DNA from: Ottowia oryzae
GTDB taxonomy: Bacteria > Pseudomonadota > Gammaproteobacteria > Burkholderiales > Burkholderiaceae_C
DNA length: 64,000 nt
Assembly: GCF_003008535.1 (NCBI RefSeq)
Contig: NZ_CP027666.1
Span: forward strand, 1,911,501-1,975,500
Direction: 5' to 3'
Below, piece by piece: positions 23,596 through 32,424 of the stretch; the stretch's first letter is position 1; each line of letters opens with the position of its first letter. The notes beneath the pieces were generated by a model, which did not search any database, was not told where the DNA came from, and saw only the letters and a list, made by a program, of their open reading frames with translations. The position numbers and the translations under genes were made by a program.

Positions 23596-26028
23596 ATGGT
23601 TAGAGTCGCTTCTGTTATGCAGGGCGCCAGTGCGATTGTTCCTCCACTGACGCGGGTTGACGCTCCCGCGGGCGGCTTGGCGTCGCCCGCGCCACGGGCG
23701 CCGGACGATTTCACACTGCTGGACGAGCGCGACACGTGGCTCGAATTCAGCCGCCCTCTGGGCGACACCCAGGCCAGCGGCGGGGCCGCCACGGCGCAAC
23801 CCGTCGGCCCTGGCCGCTGGGAATCGACGGTGGTGTTTGAAGGCATGCATTGCGCCGCCTGCGCCGGCACCATCGAGCAGGCACTGCGCGCCACCCCCGG
23901 CGTGCTGGAGGCCGATGTCAGCGCGGCCAGCCACCGCGGCCGCATCGTCTGGGACGAGCAGGGCACGCGCCCTTCCGCCTGGATGCGCGCGGTGCAGCGC
24001 ACAGGCTACCGCCCGCTGCCCGCCCACGACGCCTTCGCCAGCGCGCGCCGCCAGGCCGAAACCCGCAAGATGCTCTGGCGCCTGGGCGTGGCCGGTGTCT
24101 GCATGATGCAGGTCATGATGTACGCCGCGCCGACGTACTTCGCCGCGCCGGGCGATATCGCCCCCGATCTGGTCAACCTCTTGCGCTGGGCGCAGTGGGT
24201 GCTTTCGCTGCCCGTGGTGCTTTTTTCTTGCCGGCCGTTCTTTGCCAATGCGTTGCGTGATTTGCGCCAGCGTTCGATCAGCATGGATTTGCCGGTGGCG
24301 CTGGGCATGGGCATCTCCTTCGTGGTCAGCTCGCTGGGCACGTTCGAACCGGGTGGATTGTTTGGGCGCGAGGTGTACTTTGACTCGCTCACCATGTTTG
24401 TCTTTTTCCTGCTGACCGGGCGCTGGCTGGAGTTGCGCATGCGCGACCGCACGGCCGGCGCACTCGAAGCATTGATGCACCGCCTGCCCGAGAGCGTTCA
24501 GCGGCTTTCTGCCAGCGGCGAATGGGAGCGCGTGGTGACGCGGCGCGTGCGCGTGGGCGACGTGCTGCTGGTCTTGCCGGGCGAGGCCTTTCCGGCCGAC
24601 GGCGTGGTGTTGCGCGGCCATACCTCGGTGGACGAGGCGCTGCTGACCGGCGAATCCACCCCCGTGGCCCGCCGGGACGGCGATCAGGTGATTGCTGGCA
24701 GCCACAACCTGGCTGCCCCGGTGGAAGTGAAGGTTTTGCGCATCGGCGGCGACACGCGGTATGCGCAGATCGTGTCGTTGATGGAACAGGCTTCCGTCAG
24801 CAAACCGCAACTGGCGCAGCTGGCGGACCGCATGGCCAAGCCGTTTCTGGTGCTGGTGCTGGTGGCAGCGGCGGTGGCCTGTGCCTACTGGTGGCCCAGC
24901 GATCCGGGCCATGCGCTGATGATCGCCGTCGCGATTCTGGTGGTGACGTGCCCCTGCGCTTTGTCGTTGGCGACGCCTGCGGCCATGCTGGCCAGCGCTG
25001 GGGCGCTGGCGCGCAACGGCGTGCTGGTGCGCCGCCTGCAGGGGCTGGAAACGCTGGCCGAGGTGGATACCCTGGTCTTCGACAAGACCGGCACCCTCAC
25101 GCGCGACGCATTTGTCTTGAAGCACATCCGCCTGCGCGAAGGGGCTGCGCAAACGGAGGTGATGGTGTTGGCGGCGCAACTGGCCAAAGGCAGCCTGCAC
25201 CCGGTGTCGCGCGCGCTGGTGCGTGCCGCCGAAGCGCAGATTGACCTGGGCGGCGCGCCCATTGCCGTACCGGTGCGCGATGTCACCGAAGTCGCAGGCC
25301 AGGGCGTGCGCGCTTCGGCCGAGCTGGCGGGCGCGTGGCAGAGCGTGCGATTGGGCTCATCCGCCTTCTGCGACGTTGGTCAGGATGCCCGGGTGCGCGA
25401 CGCAGCGGCAGCGGCCGAGGGGCCTGTAAGCCATTTGTCTGACAGCCAGGGCTGGCTGGCCACTTTCGTTTTTCACGAAGATCTGCGCGACGACGCGCTG
25501 GCCACCGTGCAGGCGCTGGAGGCCGACGGGGTGCGGGTTCAGCTGCTTTCTGGTGATTCACCCGCGGCGGCGCAAGCGCTGGGGGCCATGGCGGGTATTG
25601 CGCAGGTGCGCGGCGCCTGCACGCCAGACGACAAGCTGGCCCTCATGCAGGCCGAGCAGCGGGCCGGGCACACCGTCGCGATGGTGGGCGATGGCCTGAA
25701 CGATGGCCCCGTACTGGCCGGCGCCCACGTGTCATTTGCGTTCGGGCGCGCCGTGCCGCTGGCGCGCGCGCAGTCCGACTTCGTGGTGTTGGGCGAGCGG
25801 CTGGCTGCGATCGCGGACACGCGCCTGACGTCGCGCAAAACCATGCGCATCGTTCGCCAGAACCTGGCCTGGGCTGCGGCCTACAACGCGGTGGGTGTAC
25901 CCATGGCCATGGTCGGCTGGATGCCGCCCTGGGCGGCAGGCTTGGGTATGGCCTTGAGCTCGCTGCTGGTGGTGGGCAACGCACTGCGGCTGGCCAGGCG
26001 CGACATCGGCACAACCGGAGCGGCGTGA
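23596..26028 (+). CDS. ccoI: Copper-translocating P-type ATPase for cbb3 oxidase assembly (CcoI/FixI)
   Basis: This inner-membrane P1B-type ATPase exports Cu(I) for insertion into the cbb3 oxidase. The product is 810 aa from ATG 23596. It has an N-terminal heavy-metal domain with GMHCAAC (Cys86, Cys89), the transmembrane CPC motif, DKTGTLT phosphorylation site, HP motif (LHPVSR) and GDGLNDGP hinge. It overlaps no gene but is 1 bp from ccoS and heads the cco cluster, hence CcoI rather than CopA. The FNR box is only 18 bp upstream, so an FNR-driven transcript might instead use ATG 23617. Confidence 0.93.
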   Translation: MVRVASVMQGASAIVPPLTRVDAPAGGLASPAPRAPDDFTLLDERDTWLEFSRPLGDTQASGGAATAQPVGPGRWESTVVFEGMHCAACAGTIEQALRATPGVLEADVSAASHRGRIVWDEQGTRPSAWMRAVQRTGYRPLPAHDAFASARRQAETRKMLWRLGVAGVCMMQVMMYAAPTYFAAPGDIAPDLVNLLRWAQWVLSLPVVLFSCRPFFANALRDLRQRSISMDLPVALGMGISFVVSSLGTFEPGGLFGREVYFDSLTMFVFFLLTGRWLELRMRDRTAGALEALMHRLPESVQRLSASGEWERVVTRRVRVGDVLLVLPGEAFPADGVVLRGHTSVDEALLTGESTPVARRDGDQVIAGSHNLAAPVEVKVLRIGGDTRYAQIVSLMEQASVSKPQLAQLADRMAKPFLVLVLVAAAVACAYWWPSDPGHALMIAVAILVVTCPCALSLATPAAMLASAGALARNGVLVRRLQGLETLAEVDTLVFDKTGTLTRDAFVLKHIRLREGAAQTEVMVLAAQLAKGSLHPVSRALVRAAEAQIDLGGAPIAVPVRDVTEVAGQGVRASAELAGAWQSVRLGSSAFCDVGQDARVRDAAAAAEGPVSHLSDSQGWLATFVFHEDLRDDALATVQALEADGVRVQLLSGDSPAAAQALGAMAGIAQVRGACTPDDKLALMQAEQRAGHTVAMVGDGLNDGPVLAGAHVSFAFGRAVPLARAQSDFVVLGERLAAIADTRLTSRKTMRIVRQNLAWAAAYNAVGVPMAMVGWMPPWAAGLGMALSSLLVVGNALRLARRDIGTTGAA

Positions 26029-26029
26029 C

Positions 26030-26167
26030 ATGGACATTCTTTATCTGTTGATCCCGCTGTCCGTAGGGCTGGTGTTCGTCATTCTGGGCGTGCTGGCCTG
26101 GGCCATCTACCGTGGCCAGTTTGACGACGTCGATCGCGAGGGGCAGCGGATTCTTGATCAGGATTGA
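26030..26167 (+). CDS. ccoS: cbb3-type cytochrome oxidase assembly protein CcoS
   Basis: The product is 45 aa, starting MDILYLLIPLSVGLVFVILG: a single transmembrane helix followed by the conserved WAIYRGQFDDVDREG motif of CcoS. It is required in the family for copper and haem insertion into CcoN. It begins 1 bp after the ccoI stop. Its stop overlaps the FNR-type site that precedes ccoN. Confidence 0.93.
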   Translation: MDILYLLIPLSVGLVFVILGVLAWAIYRGQFDDVDREGQRILDQD

Positions 26168-26177
26168 TCGGCGTCAA
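26164..26177 (+). promoter_or_regulatory. FNR/ANR-type binding site upstream of ccoN
   Basis: TTGAT-CGGC-GTCAA matches the FNR/ANR consensus with one change. Its centre is 65 bp before the ccoN ATG, giving a predicted transcript start near 26212 if it acts at -41.5. It overlaps the ccoS stop codon. Confidence 0.75.
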
Positions 26178-26235
26178 CCAAACCCATTCGATCTTCGCGG
26201 ACACTCCATTAGCTATTTTTGAGGATGAGGTGGAA

Positions 26236-27672
26236 ATGACATTCGCCAATACCCAGGCCACGGTCTACAACGACAGAGTGGTCAGACAGTTCGCCATCAT
26301 GACGGTGGTGTGGGGCGTCGTAGGCATGCTTGTGGGCGTGCTGATTGCTGCACAGCTGGCTTGGCCAGATCTGACGCACGGCATACCGTGGTTGAGCTAT
26401 GGCCGATTGCGCCCACTGCACACCAATGCGGTGATTTTTGCGTTTGGGGGTTGTGCGCTGATTGGCACTTCCTTCTACGTCGTGCAGCGAACCTGCCAGG
26501 TTCGACTGTTCTCCGACAAGATGGCGGCCTTCGTCTTCTGGGGCTGGCAGCTGGTCATCGTCGCAGCGGCGATTTCCTTGCCCTTGGGCTTCACGACCTC
26601 GAAAGAGTACGCTGAGCTGGAATGGCCCATCGACCTCTTGATCACGGCCGTTTGGGTTGTGTACGCGATCGTGTTCTTCGGGACGGTTGGTACACGCCGC
26701 GTTCGCCACATCTACGTGGCCAACTGGTTCTACGGCGCCTTCATCCTGGCCATCGCGATGCTTCACATCGTGAACAACGCCGAGCTGCCGGTGGGCCCGA
26801 TGAAATCCTATTCCGCCTATGCAGGCGTTCAGGATGCGATGGTGCAGTGGTGGTACGGCCACAACGCGGTCGGCTTCCTGCTCACCGCTGGCTTCCTAGG
26901 CATGATGTATTACTTCATCCCCAAGCAGGCCGAACGTCCTGTCTACAGCTACCGCCTGTCGATCGTCCACTTCTGGGCGCTGATCTTCACGTACATGTGG
27001 GCCGGCCCTCACCATTTGCACTACACCGCGCTGCCTGATTGGGCGCAGTCGGTCGGCATGGTGTTCTCGCTGATCCTGCTGGCCCCCAGCTGGGGCGGGA
27101 TGATCAACGGCATCATGACCCTGTCGGGTGCCTGGCACAAGCTGCGTGACGATCCCATCCTGCGCTTCCTGATCGTGTCGCTGTCGTTCTACGGCATGTC
27201 CACGTTCGAAGGTCCGATGATGTCCGTCAAGACCGTCAACGCACTGTCGCACTACACCGACTGGACCATTGGCCACGTGCACTCTGGTGCGCTCGGATGG
27301 GTGGGCTTGATCACCATCGGTTCGATGTACTACCTGATCCCGCGCCTGTTTGGCCGTAAAGAGATGTACAGCGTCAAGGCCATCGAGGTGCACTTCTGGG
27401 TGGCCACCATCGGTATCGTGATCTATATCGCCGCAATGTGGATTGCCGGTGTGATGCAGGGCCTGATGTGGCGCGCGGTCAACGCCGACGGCACGCTGAC
27501 CTACACCTTCGTTGAATCGGTCAAGGCAACTTATCCGTTCTACGTGCTGCGCCTGATCGGTGGCGTGCTGTACCTGAGCGGCATGGTGGTCATGCTCTGG
27601 AATACGGTCAAGACGATGACGGCCGGGCGGGTTGTGCCGGTTCAGATTCCGGCCATGGCTGCCCACGCCTGA
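26236..27672 (+). CDS. ccoN: Cytochrome cbb3 oxidase subunit I
   Basis: This is the catalytic haem-copper subunit of the high-affinity cbb3 oxidase, with about 12 transmembrane helices and low-spin haem b, haem b3 and CuB. The product is 478 aa from ATG 26236, the usual size. Haem and copper ligand regions are visible: RPLHTNAVIFAF, YGHNAVGFLLTAG, TYMWAGPHHLHYT and TIGHVHSGALGW. The frame opens earlier with a TTG inside the FNR box, which is not a plausible start. It is the first gene of ccoNOQP. Confidence 0.97.
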   Translation: MTFANTQATVYNDRVVRQFAIMTVVWGVVGMLVGVLIAAQLAWPDLTHGIPWLSYGRLRPLHTNAVIFAFGGCALIGTSFYVVQRTCQVRLFSDKMAAFVFWGWQLVIVAAAISLPLGFTTSKEYAELEWPIDLLITAVWVVYAIVFFGTVGTRRVRHIYVANWFYGAFILAIAMLHIVNNAELPVGPMKSYSAYAGVQDAMVQWWYGHNAVGFLLTAGFLGMMYYFIPKQAERPVYSYRLSIVHFWALIFTYMWAGPHHLHYTALPDWAQSVGMVFSLILLAPSWGGMINGIMTLSGAWHKLRDDPILRFLIVSLSFYGMSTFEGPMMSVKTVNALSHYTDWTIGHVHSGALGWVGLITIGSMYYLIPRLFGRKEMYSVKAIEVHFWVATIGIVIYIAAMWIAGVMQGLMWRAVNADGTLTYTFVESVKATYPFYVLRLIGGVLYLSGMVVMLWNTVKTMTAGRVVPVQIPAMAAHA

Positions 27673-27686
27673 GGAGGTAAATAACC

Positions 27687-28304
27687 ATGGCACAAGAAAA
27701 AATCTCCGGCCACGGCCGGGTCGAGACCAACAACTTCCTGCTGATCGTCCTGACGCTGATCGTTCTGTCGTTCGGTGGTTTGGTTGAGATCGTTCCGCTG
27801 TTCTTCCAGAAGTCGACCACGCAGCCGATCGAAGGCCTCAAGCCATATACCGCCTTGCAGGTCATCGGTCGCGACGTGTACGTCCGCGAGGGCTGCTACA
27901 ACTGCCACTCACAGATGATTCGCCCCTTCCGGGCAGAAGCGCTTCGCTACGGTCCCTACTCGGTCGCTGGTGAATTCGTCTACGACCATCCGTTCCAGTG
28001 GGGCAGTAAACGCACCGGCCCCGACCTGGCGCGCGTGGGTGGCCGCTACAGCGACGACTGGCACCGTGCCCACTTGCACAACCCGCGTGATGTGGTGCCC
28101 GAGTCGAACATGCCGGCTTACCCCTGGCTTGAGGCTACGCCCGCCAACGCGAACACGATCCAGGCGCATATGCGCGGTCTGCGCACCCTGGGCGCGCCGT
28201 ACACGGACGAAGAGATCGCCAAGGCGCCAGAAGAGGTGAAAGACAAAACCGAACTCGATGCGGTGATCTCTTACCTGCAAGTGCTCGGAATCCACCGCAA
28301 GTAA
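27687..28304 (+). CDS. ccoO: Cytochrome cbb3 oxidase subunit II (mono-haem cytochrome c)
   Basis: The product is 205 aa. It has an N-terminal membrane anchor (FLLIVLTLIVLSFGGLVEI) and the single haem c motif CYNCH (near residue 71) with axial-Met region SNMPAYPW. It passes electrons from CcoP to CcoN. GGAGG lies 8 bp before the ATG, 14 bp after ccoN. Confidence 0.97.
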   Translation: MAQEKISGHGRVETNNFLLIVLTLIVLSFGGLVEIVPLFFQKSTTQPIEGLKPYTALQVIGRDVYVREGCYNCHSQMIRPFRAEALRYGPYSVAGEFVYDHPFQWGSKRTGPDLARVGGRYSDDWHRAHLHNPRDVVPESNMPAYPWLEATPANANTIQAHMRGLRTLGAPYTDEEIAKAPEEVKDKTELDAVISYLQVLGIHRK

Positions 28305-28328
28305 CCCTCAACCGAAGGAGAGCGTGTC

Positions 28329-28469
28329 ATGGACAGCATCAATGTGTTGCGCATCATCGTGACCGTGGCGTCTTTCGCCCTGTTCATCGGAATCGTGGTG
28401 TGGGCATGGTCGAGCCGGAATAAGGCTCAGTTCGAGGAGGCGGCTCGGCTGCCGTTTGAAGAGAACTGA
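28329..28469 (+). CDS. ccoQ: Cytochrome cbb3 oxidase small subunit CcoQ
   Basis: The product is 46 aa with one transmembrane helix (RIIVTVASFALFIGIVVWAW) and the typical SRNKAQFEEAARLPF tail. It stabilises the complex in the family. GGAGAG lies upstream. It sits between ccoO and ccoP in the usual order. Confidence 0.92.
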   Translation: MDSINVLRIIVTVASFALFIGIVVWAWSSRNKAQFEEAARLPFEEN

Positions 28470-28492
28470 GCGCGGCGGTCAAGGAATAAAAA

Positions 28493-29776
28493 ATGAGCGA
28501 CTTTACGAGTAACTTCTGGTCGGTTTACGTCGCCGGCATCACGCTGGCGGGTATTCTGGGATGTCTGGCCCTGTTGTGGTTCAGTGGCAAGACCAAGGCC
28601 ATGACGCATACCGACAACACCACCGGTCACGTGTGGGATGGCGACTTGCGCGAGATGAACAACCCGCTGCCGCGCTGGTGGGTCGGTTTGTTCATCATTA
28701 CCTGTGTTTTCAGCCTGATCTATCTGTATCTGTACCCTGGCCTGGGTTCGTACCAAGGCTCGCTGAAGTGGACGCAGACTGGTCAGTTCGAGCGTGAGGT
28801 TGAGCGCGGTAACGAACAAGTGGCACCGATCTATGCCGGCTTCGCTGGCAAGTCGATCGAGGCCCTGTCGAAAGACCCGCAGGCCATGGCCATTGGTGAC
28901 CGCTTGTTCATGAACAATTGCGCCCAGTGCCATGGATCGGACGCTCGCGGCAGCAAGGGCTTTCCCAACCTGACGGACGACAACTGGACCTGGGGCGGCA
29001 CGCCCGAGCAGATCCACGAGACGATCACCAAGGGCCGGATGGCCATCATGACGCCCATGGGCGCGGCTGTCGGGTCTTCGGACGACATTCGCAACCTGGC
29101 CAACTACGTGATGAGCCTGTCCAACGGTCCCCACGATTCGGTTCGCGCCAACCTTGGCAAGTCGAAGTTCACCGTGTGCGCTGCCTGCCATGGCGCCGAC
29201 GGAAAAGGCAACCAAGCACTGGGCGCCCCGAACCTGACGCGCGGCATCTTCATCTACGGCCCGGCGGTCGAGTCCCACGTGGCCGACATGATCGCCAATG
29301 GCCGCACCGGCGTGATGCCGGCTTGGGAAAGCAAGTTCACGCCCGAGCAGTTGAACGTTCTGACCGCCTATGTCTGGGGTCGTGGGGGTGGCGTTGCACC
29401 CGCACCGGCAGCCGCTGCCCCGGCAGCGCCAGCGGCCGCAGCCAGCGCCGACAGAGCGTCGGTCGCGGTGGAAGGCGGCGTCGTCAGCTTCTTCTTCGCC
29501 ACCGGCAAGTCGGACGTCGCTGCAGATGCCGACAAAGCGTTGGCGGAAGTGGTGGCTGGCGTGAAAGCGGGCAAGAAAGTGCAAGTCAGCGGCTTTGTTG
29601 ATAGCACCGGCGACGCTGCTCAGAACGCTGAACTGGCCAAGCAACGCGCTTTTGCCGTGCGCGACCAGCTCAAGGCATTGGGCATTGCGGAAGACAAGAT
29701 CGACTTGAAAGAGCCGAAGAACATCGACGCTGGCGCCGGTGCGCAGGCTCGTCGAGTGGAAGTCAGTCTGGTTTGA
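28493..29776 (+). CDS. ccoP: Cytochrome cbb3 oxidase subunit III fused to a C-terminal OmpA-like domain
   Basis: The product is 427 aa, about 120 longer than a normal CcoP. Residues 12-30 and 61-83 are membrane helices. Two c-type haem sites are CAQCH (143-147) and CAACH (229-233), as expected for the di-haem subunit. A low-complexity Ala/Pro linker follows (299-322). Residues 324-427 form an OmpA/MotB-like domain with GFVDSTGDAAQN, KQRAFAVRDQLKALGI and ARRVEV. Asp370 and Arg385 keep the 15-residue spacing of the diaminopimelate-binding Asp and Arg of OmpA. The domain lies on the periplasmic side, so it could tether the oxidase to peptidoglycan. The fusion is seen directly; the tethering role is inferred. 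Confidence 0.94.
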   Translation: MSDFTSNFWSVYVAGITLAGILGCLALLWFSGKTKAMTHTDNTTGHVWDGDLREMNNPLPRWWVGLFIITCVFSLIYLYLYPGLGSYQGSLKWTQTGQFEREVERGNEQVAPIYAGFAGKSIEALSKDPQAMAIGDRLFMNNCAQCHGSDARGSKGFPNLTDDNWTWGGTPEQIHETITKGRMAIMTPMGAAVGSSDDIRNLANYVMSLSNGPHDSVRANLGKSKFTVCAACHGADGKGNQALGAPNLTRGIFIYGPAVESHVADMIANGRTGVMPAWESKFTPEQLNVLTAYVWGRGGGVAPAPAAAAPAAPAAAASADRASVAVEGGVVSFFFATGKSDVAADADKALAEVVAGVKAGKKVQVSGFVDSTGDAAQNAELAKQRAFAVRDQLKALGIAEDKIDLKEPKNIDAGAGAQARRVEVSLV

Positions 29777-29931
29777 CGGCGCAGCCAGCGAACGGCGAGG
29801 GTGCCATGCAGGGCATGGTGCTCTCCCGTTGCGAGCAGCGCATCATGAGCGGTGTTGAGCGCCACCGCCCCGCTTACCCGTCAATTGGTACGGGATACGG
29901 GCCAAACCGCGCTCTGAACTGAGTGGGCGAG

Positions 29932-31341
29932 ATGGCATCGAAGGACAAGGTCGCCGCGGCGGCCAACCAAGAAGTTGAGGTCTCGCTGTACGAGGCCCAG
30001 AAGAAGATTTACCCACGCAGCGTCACGGGCGTTTTCGCCAAGTGGCGCTGGTTTTTTGTTTTCGCCACTCAGCTGTTCTTCTACGGCATGCCGTGGCTGC
30101 AGTGGGGCGACCGCCAGGCCATGCTGTTCGATCTGGACACGCGGCGGTTCTACATCTTCGGGTTGGTGCTGTACCCGCAGGACGTGATTTATCTGGCCGG
30201 CATCCTGATCATCTCCGCCATGCTGCTGTTCCTGTTCACGGCAGTGGCAGGCAGGCAGTGGTGTGGCTACACCTGTCCGCAAACCGTCTATACGGAAATC
30301 TATTTGTGGATCGAGCGCAAGTTCGAGGGTGATCGTTCAGCGCGCCTGCGCCTGGATGCGTCGCCCATGTCGCTCAACAAGTTCTGGCGCAAGACCGGCA
30401 AGCAGCTGGCCTGGATCGCCGTCGGTCTTTGGACGGGTTTTACCTTCGTCGGCTATTTCACGCCCATCCGCGAACTGGCGATGCACGTCGTGGGGATGAG
30501 TCTTGGCCCGTGGGAAACGTTCTGGATCTGCTTCTACGGCTTTGCCACTTACGGCAACGGCGGGTACATGCGCGAGCAGGTCTGCAAGTACATGTGCCCT
30601 TACGCACGCTTTCAGAGCGCCATGTTCGACAAGGACACGCTGATCGTCACCTACGACGCCAAACGCGGCGAGCCGCGCGGTGCGCGCTCGAAGAAAGCCG
30701 ATCCGCGCGCCTTGGGCCTGGGCGATTGCGTCAACTGCACGCTGTGTGTGCAGGTGTGCCCGACGGGTATCGACATCCGCAATGGGCTGCAATACGAATG
30801 CATCAGCTGCGCCGCGTGCATCGACGTGTGCGACGACGTGATGGACAAGGTGGGCTACCCGCGCGGTTTGATCCGTTACTCGACCGAGCGCGCGATGGAG
30901 GAGGGGTGGAATCGCGCCCAGATTCTCCAGCGCGTGCTGCGCCCGCGCGTGCTCATCTATTCGGCGATCCTGGCCGTGGTCACCATTGCCTTGCTGGCCA
31001 GCCTGGTCATGCGCACGCCTTTCAAGGTAGACATCGTGCGCGACCGCGCCACGCTGGCGCGCATCGTCGAAGGTGGAAAGATCGAGAACGTCTATCGCGT
31101 TCAGATCATGAACGCGACCGAGCACGCTCGGCAGTACACGCTTTCAGCTGAAGGGCTTCCGGGCATCGAAATGGTGACGGACAAACAGGTCACGGTGGAT
31201 GCCGCCGAGTCGCTGTGGGTGCCGGTGCGCCTGAGGGTGCCCTACGATGCAGCCAGCCCAGGCTCTCATGAGATCCGCATCGGCGTGAGTGCGCCCGATG
31301 GCGTTGTTCAGGAAAAATCCGTTTTCATCGTGCCGAGGTAA
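29932..31341 (+). CDS. ccoG: cbb3 oxidase accessory protein CcoG (RdxA/FixG type)
   Basis: The product is 469 aa from ATG 29932. A GTG at 29923 is an alternative that adds three residues. It is an inner-membrane ferredoxin-like protein with membrane segments near residues 36-58, 84-104, 158-178 and 340-360. Two [4Fe-4S] motifs are CVNCTLCVQVCP and CISCAACIDVC. The C-terminal part (about 365-469) is the immunoglobulin-like FixG domain. In the family it reduces Cu(II) to Cu(I) for cbb3 assembly. It lies 155 bp after ccoP with no terminator visible. Confidence 0.95.
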   Translation: MASKDKVAAAANQEVEVSLYEAQKKIYPRSVTGVFAKWRWFFVFATQLFFYGMPWLQWGDRQAMLFDLDTRRFYIFGLVLYPQDVIYLAGILIISAMLLFLFTAVAGRQWCGYTCPQTVYTEIYLWIERKFEGDRSARLRLDASPMSLNKFWRKTGKQLAWIAVGLWTGFTFVGYFTPIRELAMHVVGMSLGPWETFWICFYGFATYGNGGYMREQVCKYMCPYARFQSAMFDKDTLIVTYDAKRGEPRGARSKKADPRALGLGDCVNCTLCVQVCPTGIDIRNGLQYECISCAACIDVCDDVMDKVGYPRGLIRYSTERAMEEGWNRAQILQRVLRPRVLIYSAILAVVTIALLASLVMRTPFKVDIVRDRATLARIVEGGKIENVYRVQIMNATEHARQYTLSAEGLPGIEMVTDKQVTVDAAESLWVPVRLRVPYDAASPGSHEIRIGVSAPDGVVQEKSVFIVPR

Positions 31342-31345
31342 TCGC

Positions 31346-31687
31346 ATGACTACAGCCCAAGTAACTTCTTCCCCTGCCGCAGTCGGCGCCACGCCCCCTG
31401 TGTCGGGTCCCTGGTGGCGCTACGGCCACGTTTGGATGGTGATTGGCGGCCCTCTGGTGGTGGTAGTGGCCTCTTTCGTGACACTGTGGCTGGCTGTCAG
31501 CACGCCTGATCCCGTCTACACGGAAGCCGACTTGCAGGCCCGCGACGCAGCCCGCTCGCTGGCAACGGACAAGGTCGGCCATCCCCTCGCGCCCGCCATG
31601 CAGGCGCGCAACCATGCCGCCACCGGCGTGGTGCCGCAAGCCCCGGCGCACGCCGAAACTGAGTCTCGCCCCACGCCTCAGCATTGA
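31346..31687 (+). CDS. ccoH: FixH/CcoH-like cbb3 assembly protein
   Basis: The product is 113 aa with one transmembrane helix (WMVIGGPLVVVVASFVTLWLA, residues 30-50) and the adjacent STPDPVYTEADL motif seen in short FixH proteins of betaproteobacteria. The remainder is a low-complexity periplasmic tail. It starts 4 bp after the ccoG stop and so is cotranscribed. Assignment relies on position plus the WWRYGHVWMV start. Confidence 0.75.
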   Translation: MTTAQVTSSPAAVGATPPVSGPWWRYGHVWMVIGGPLVVVVASFVTLWLAVSTPDPVYTEADLQARDAARSLATDKVGHPLAPAMQARNHAATGVVPQAPAHAETESRPTPQH

Positions 31688-31724
31688 GCCACGCGGGGTT
31701 CATGTCCATCCGAGGAGCTTCGAT

Positions 31725-31991
31725 ATGCTGCGTGAGCGATTGATGTGGGTGGCCTGGCCAGCGTTTCTCGTCGCCGCCGTGCTGGAAATGCTGGTGTTTG
31801 CCGTACTGGATCCGGAATCGCTCAGCCTGTTTGGCGAGCGCCTTGCCTGGTCGCGCTATTCGGTCTACACGGTCACGTTCTTCATCTTCTGGGGCATGAC
31901 CATGGTCTCCAGCGCGTTGACGATGCTCCTGGCCTTGTCGCCCACCGACGTCAATCGCCATCAGCCGCAGATCGGTGACGACACGCGCTAA
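31725..31991 (+). CDS. Small two-helix membrane protein at the end of the cco operon
   Basis: The product is 88 aa. ATG 31725 has GAGGAG upstream. Two hydrophobic segments are visible (WVAWPAFLVAAVLEMLVFAV and YTVTFFIFWGMTMVSSALTM), then a short polar tail. I do not recognise the family. Its position 37 bp after ccoH suggests a link to the oxidase cluster. Confidence 0.7.
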   Translation: MLRERLMWVAWPAFLVAAVLEMLVFAVLDPESLSLFGERLAWSRYSVYTVTFFIFWGMTMVSSALTMLLALSPTDVNRHQPQIGDDTR

Positions 31992-32025
31992 GTGCATTGA
32001 CAACCCGCCGGATGGCCGGGTTCTG

Positions 32026-32078
32026 AATCAAAATGGCTGCTGGCGCAGGTGGGACGAGCGCTGAGTGCTATTTAAATT
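32026..32078 (+). repeat. Dispersed intergenic repeat, copy 9
   Basis: It reads AATCAAAATGGCTGCTGGCG, then CAGGTGGGACGAGCGCTGAG. The gap 31992-32322 otherwise contains nothing I recognise. Confidence 0.8.
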
Positions 32079-32322
32079 GAAGCAACTGTCTGATCGGCGC
32101 GCAAGCATGGGGCGCCGAATGTCAGGCGCCGGCCTTGGCTAGGCGCAACCGCTGGAGTCGCGGCAAAGCGAGCAAAGGCTGCGCTGAAAGCCAGCCAATC
32201 AGAACTTGAGGAAGATGAACCGGCCCGATACAGCCAGCGCTGCTGAATAGGCCCGCAGGCAGCCGACTCGCCGATTGGATGGAAACGCGGTGCTCAAAGG
32301 TGGCAACGCATTTCAGTGAAAA

Positions 32323-32422
32323 GGTGACGAGCCTTGACCCCGGCACTGGCTCCAAAGTTAGGGCTGCTTGGTTCCCCACCTGACCCGGTTGGCTCCTTCA
32401 CCATGCGGGAAGGCCCGTCACC
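32323..32422 (-). ncRNA. ffs: 4.5S RNA (signal recognition particle RNA)
   Basis: This SRP RNA pairs with Ffh to target membrane proteins. On the minus strand, the universally conserved apical core GGTCAGGTGGGGAACCAAGC followed by AGCCC maps to 32361-32386, including the GGAA tetraloop (32372-32375). The 5' end GGTGACGGGCCTT (32410-32422) pairs with the 3' end AAGGCTCGTCACC (32323-32335) with one G-U. This gives a ~100-nt hairpin. TTTT follows the 3' stem. It is divergent from dnaX, a neighbourhood known for this RNA in several bacteria. Confidence 0.92.
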
Positions 32423-32424
32423 GA

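Noticed and set aside
26164..26235. TTG at 26164 as the ccoN start
   Set aside because: It lies inside the FNR-type site and adds residues not seen in CcoN. ATG 26236 fits the family.
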